From: CAXBCP01 sp038120765
GTDB taxonomy: Bacteria > Pseudomonadota > Alphaproteobacteria > MPNO01 > UBA830
Assembly: GCA_038120765.1 (NCBI GenBank)
Contig: JAYOMI010000005.1
Coordinates: 1-64,000, forward strand
Direction of reading: 5' to 3'
DNA: 64,000 bases
Shown here: positions 62,385 through 64,000 of the stretch, piece after piece
How positions within the stretch are numbered: position 1 is the first letter of the stretch
Layout: every line of letters starts with the position of its first letter
Program-made: the position numbers and the translations under genes
The notes under the pieces: model-generated
What the model saw: only the letters and a program-made list of their open reading frames with translations
Database searches by the model: none
What the model was told of the DNA's origin: nothing

Positions 62385-63836
62385 ATGAGCCTTCTGCAAG
62401 GTCGCACGGGCGACTGGGAAATCGTCATCGGGCTCGAGGTCCACGCCCAGGTGACGTCGAAGTCGAAACTGTTTTCCGGCGCGTCTACCGCGTTCGGCGC
62501 AGAGCCGAACACGCAGGTCTCCCTGGTCGATGCCGCGATGCCGGGCATGCTGCCGGTGATCAACGAGCGCGCCGTGGAACAGGCCGTCCGCACGGGGCTT
62601 GGCCTCAACGCGCAGATCAACCTGGTGTCGATTTTCGACCGGAAGAACTATTTCTATCCAGACCTGCCGCAGGGTTATCAGATTTCGCAGTTCCTCGACC
62701 CCGTGGTCGGCAAGGGCGAGATCGAGATCGACCTCGCCGACGGGACCAGCCGGACCGTCGGCATCACCCGTCTGCACCTTGAACAGGACGCCGGCAAATC
62801 CATTCACGACCAGGACCCGCGCAAGACGCTGATCGACCTGAACCGGTCCGGTGTCACGCTGATGGAGATCGTGTCGGAACCCGACATGCGTTCTGCGGAG
62901 GAAGCCGGCGCCTATGTGACCAAGCTGCGCTCGATCCTGCGCTATCTCGGCACCTGCGACGGCAATATGCAGGAAGGCTCGCTGCGCGCAGACGTGAATG
63001 TTTCGGTCCGCAGGCCGGGCGGCGATCTGGGCACGCGCTGCGAGATCAAGAACGTGAACTCGATCCGCTTTATCCGCGAAGCGATCGAATATGAAGCCCG
63101 CCGTCAGATAGAGATCATCGAGGACGGGGGCGCTATCGATCAGGAAACCCGCCTGTTCGATCCCGACCGTGGCGAAACTCGGTCGATGCGCTCGAAAGAG
63201 GAATCCCACGATTACCGGTATTTCCCCGATCCCGACCTGCTGCCGCTCGAACTGGAACAAAGCTGGGTCGATGCGATCCGGGAATCCCTGCCGGAACTGC
63301 CGGACCAGAAGAAGCACCGTTTCATGGACGATTACGGGCTCAGCGTGGACGACGCGGCGCAGTTGATCGCAGAGCGCGAGACGGCGGAATACTTCGAGGC
63401 TGTCGCCAGGGGCCGGGACCCGAAGATCGCCGCGAACTGGGTGACGGGGGAGCTGTTCGGCGCGCTGAACCGGACCGATACCGACCTGTCCGCTTCCAAA
63501 GTCGGCGCCGACATGCTCGGCAGGCTGGTCGATCTGATCGGCGACGGCACGCTGTCCAACCGCCTCGCAAAGGAGGTATTCGAACTCATGTTCGAGACCG
63601 GCGACGATCCCGAAAAGATCGTCGAGGAACGCGGTCTGAAACAGGTCACCGATACCGGGGCCATTGAAGCCGCCGTTGATGCCGCGATCGCCGCCGGGGC
63701 CGCCCAGGTCGAACAGTACAAGGGCGGCAACGAGAAGATTCTCGGCTGGTTCGTCGGTCAGGTGATGAAGGCGACCCAGGGCAAGGCGAACCCGCAGGCG
63801 GTAAACGAAATCCTGCGCAGGAAGCTGGACGGTTAG
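62385..63836 (+). CDS. gatB: Amidotransferase subunit B
   Basis: A 483-residue GatB kinase/transamidase: starts TGDWEIVIGLEVHAQV, with DRKNYFYPDLPQGYQISQ and the LEQDAGKS..DLNRSGVTLMEIVSEPD block, and the C-terminal YqeY-like tail region. It completes gatCAB, which converts misacylated Asp- or Glu-tRNA to Asn-/Gln-tRNA. Confidence 0.97.
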   Translation: MSLLQGRTGDWEIVIGLEVHAQVTSKSKLFSGASTAFGAEPNTQVSLVDAAMPGMLPVINERAVEQAVRTGLGLNAQINLVSIFDRKNYFYPDLPQGYQISQFLDPVVGKGEIEIDLADGTSRTVGITRLHLEQDAGKSIHDQDPRKTLIDLNRSGVTLMEIVSEPDMRSAEEAGAYVTKLRSILRYLGTCDGNMQEGSLRADVNVSVRRPGGDLGTRCEIKNVNSIRFIREAIEYEARRQIEIIEDGGAIDQETRLFDPDRGETRSMRSKEESHDYRYFPDPDLLPLELEQSWVDAIRESLPELPDQKKHRFMDDYGLSVDDAAQLIAERETAEYFEAVARGRDPKIAANWVTGELFGALNRTDTDLSASKVGADMLGRLVDLIGDGTLSNRLAKEVFELMFETGDDPEKIVEERGLKQVTDTGAIEAAVDAAIAAGAAQVEQYKGGNEKILGWFVGQVMKATQGKANPQAVNEILRRKLDG

Positions 63837-63853
63837 GGTTTCTCCAACCTGTC

Positions 63854-63874
63854 ATCCCGGGCTCGTGCCGGGAT
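63854..63874. repeat. REP-like palindromic extragenic element
   Basis: ATCCCGG-GCTCGTG-CCGGGAT embedded in GTCAT...CCAG, after gatB. This sequence context resembles the TCATCCCGG-loop-CCGGGATCCAG elements dispersed in many alphaproteobacterial genomes. Only one copy is seen here. The remaining 126 bases to the window end show no gene. Confidence 0.5.
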
Positions 63875-64000
63875 CCAGAAATGGCGGCCTCAGGACTGGA
63901 CCGCGGAGCCTGTCCGGGGTGAAAATCTGCGTTGAATTCGGCAATTACTGCACCTTTATGGATGCGTGTTGCAAAAGTCTTTCCCAGGGGACCTGCGCCC

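Overview
The window is a GC-rich stretch of an alphaproteobacterial chromosome, most like Rhodospirillales. Support comes from the divK-pleD pair, an HdaA-type DnaA-like ATPase gene, a DUF2232 membrane protein gene between rpsR and rplI, an EipB/DUF1849 gene, a tiny aa3-type cytochrome oxidase subunit IV gene, and gatCAB together with an AspRS of the non-discriminating type. The sequence is a draft scaffold. Four runs of exactly ten N (6146, 24112, 42226, 44246) each lie inside a coding region, and there are several apparent frame or stop lesions (the SEL1/ankyrin gene, pleD, dprA, the purM start) that must be read with that in mind.

Layout. 1-6.9 kb holds accessory metabolic genes: an FAD monooxygenase cut by the window edge, a DMT exporter, an APH-like kinase, a crotonase, a small basic membrane protein, an exported cupredoxin-like protein, a D-2-hydroxyacid dehydrogenase and NAD kinase. 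6.9-11 kb (minus) holds a broken SEL1/ankyrin gene and the rpsF-rpsR-DUF2232-rplI operon with its terminator. 11.3-18.2 kb (plus, one minus SDR gene) is the fatty-acid cluster fabD-fabG-acpP-fabF, then mltG, yicC and gmk. 18.2-25.9 kb (minus) is the envelope/LPS-export operon lptF-lptG-lptD-surA-pdxA-rsmA. A GT-C-like membrane glycosyltransferase gene sits between lptF and the divergent pepA.

28-36.5 kb holds pepA-holC-ndk, the cox subunit IV gene, purM-purN (minus), and DUF2066-CDP-alcohol transferase-hdaA (plus), then an NDH-2-like flavoprotein with a striking 40-bp-spaced direct repeat upstream. 36.6-44.3 kb holds rnd/aspS (divergent), a diguanylate cyclase, an EipB-like gene, a ROK kinase and divK-pleD. 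44.4-55.5 kb is a long minus-strand housekeeping run read pyrB-pyrC'-plsY-dprA-topA-rnr-S41 protease-rpmG. 55.6-59.6 kb (minus) is an accessory catabolic block: AEC transporter, LLM flavin monooxygenase, flavin reductase and type III CoA-transferase. 59.7-63.8 kb holds ruvX and, divergently, gatC-gatA-(small membrane protein)-gatB.

The functional themes are membrane lipid and LPS biogenesis, nucleotide synthesis, translation (ribosomal proteins and tRNA-dependent amidation) and cell-cycle/c-di-GMP control. I see no CRISPR array, transposase, tRNA or rRNA. No clear new multi-gene system emerged. The best leads are the apparent ATT start of purM, the glycosyltransferase wedged beside lptFG, the operator-like repeats, the small membrane protein inside gatCAB and the exported cupredoxin-like protein.
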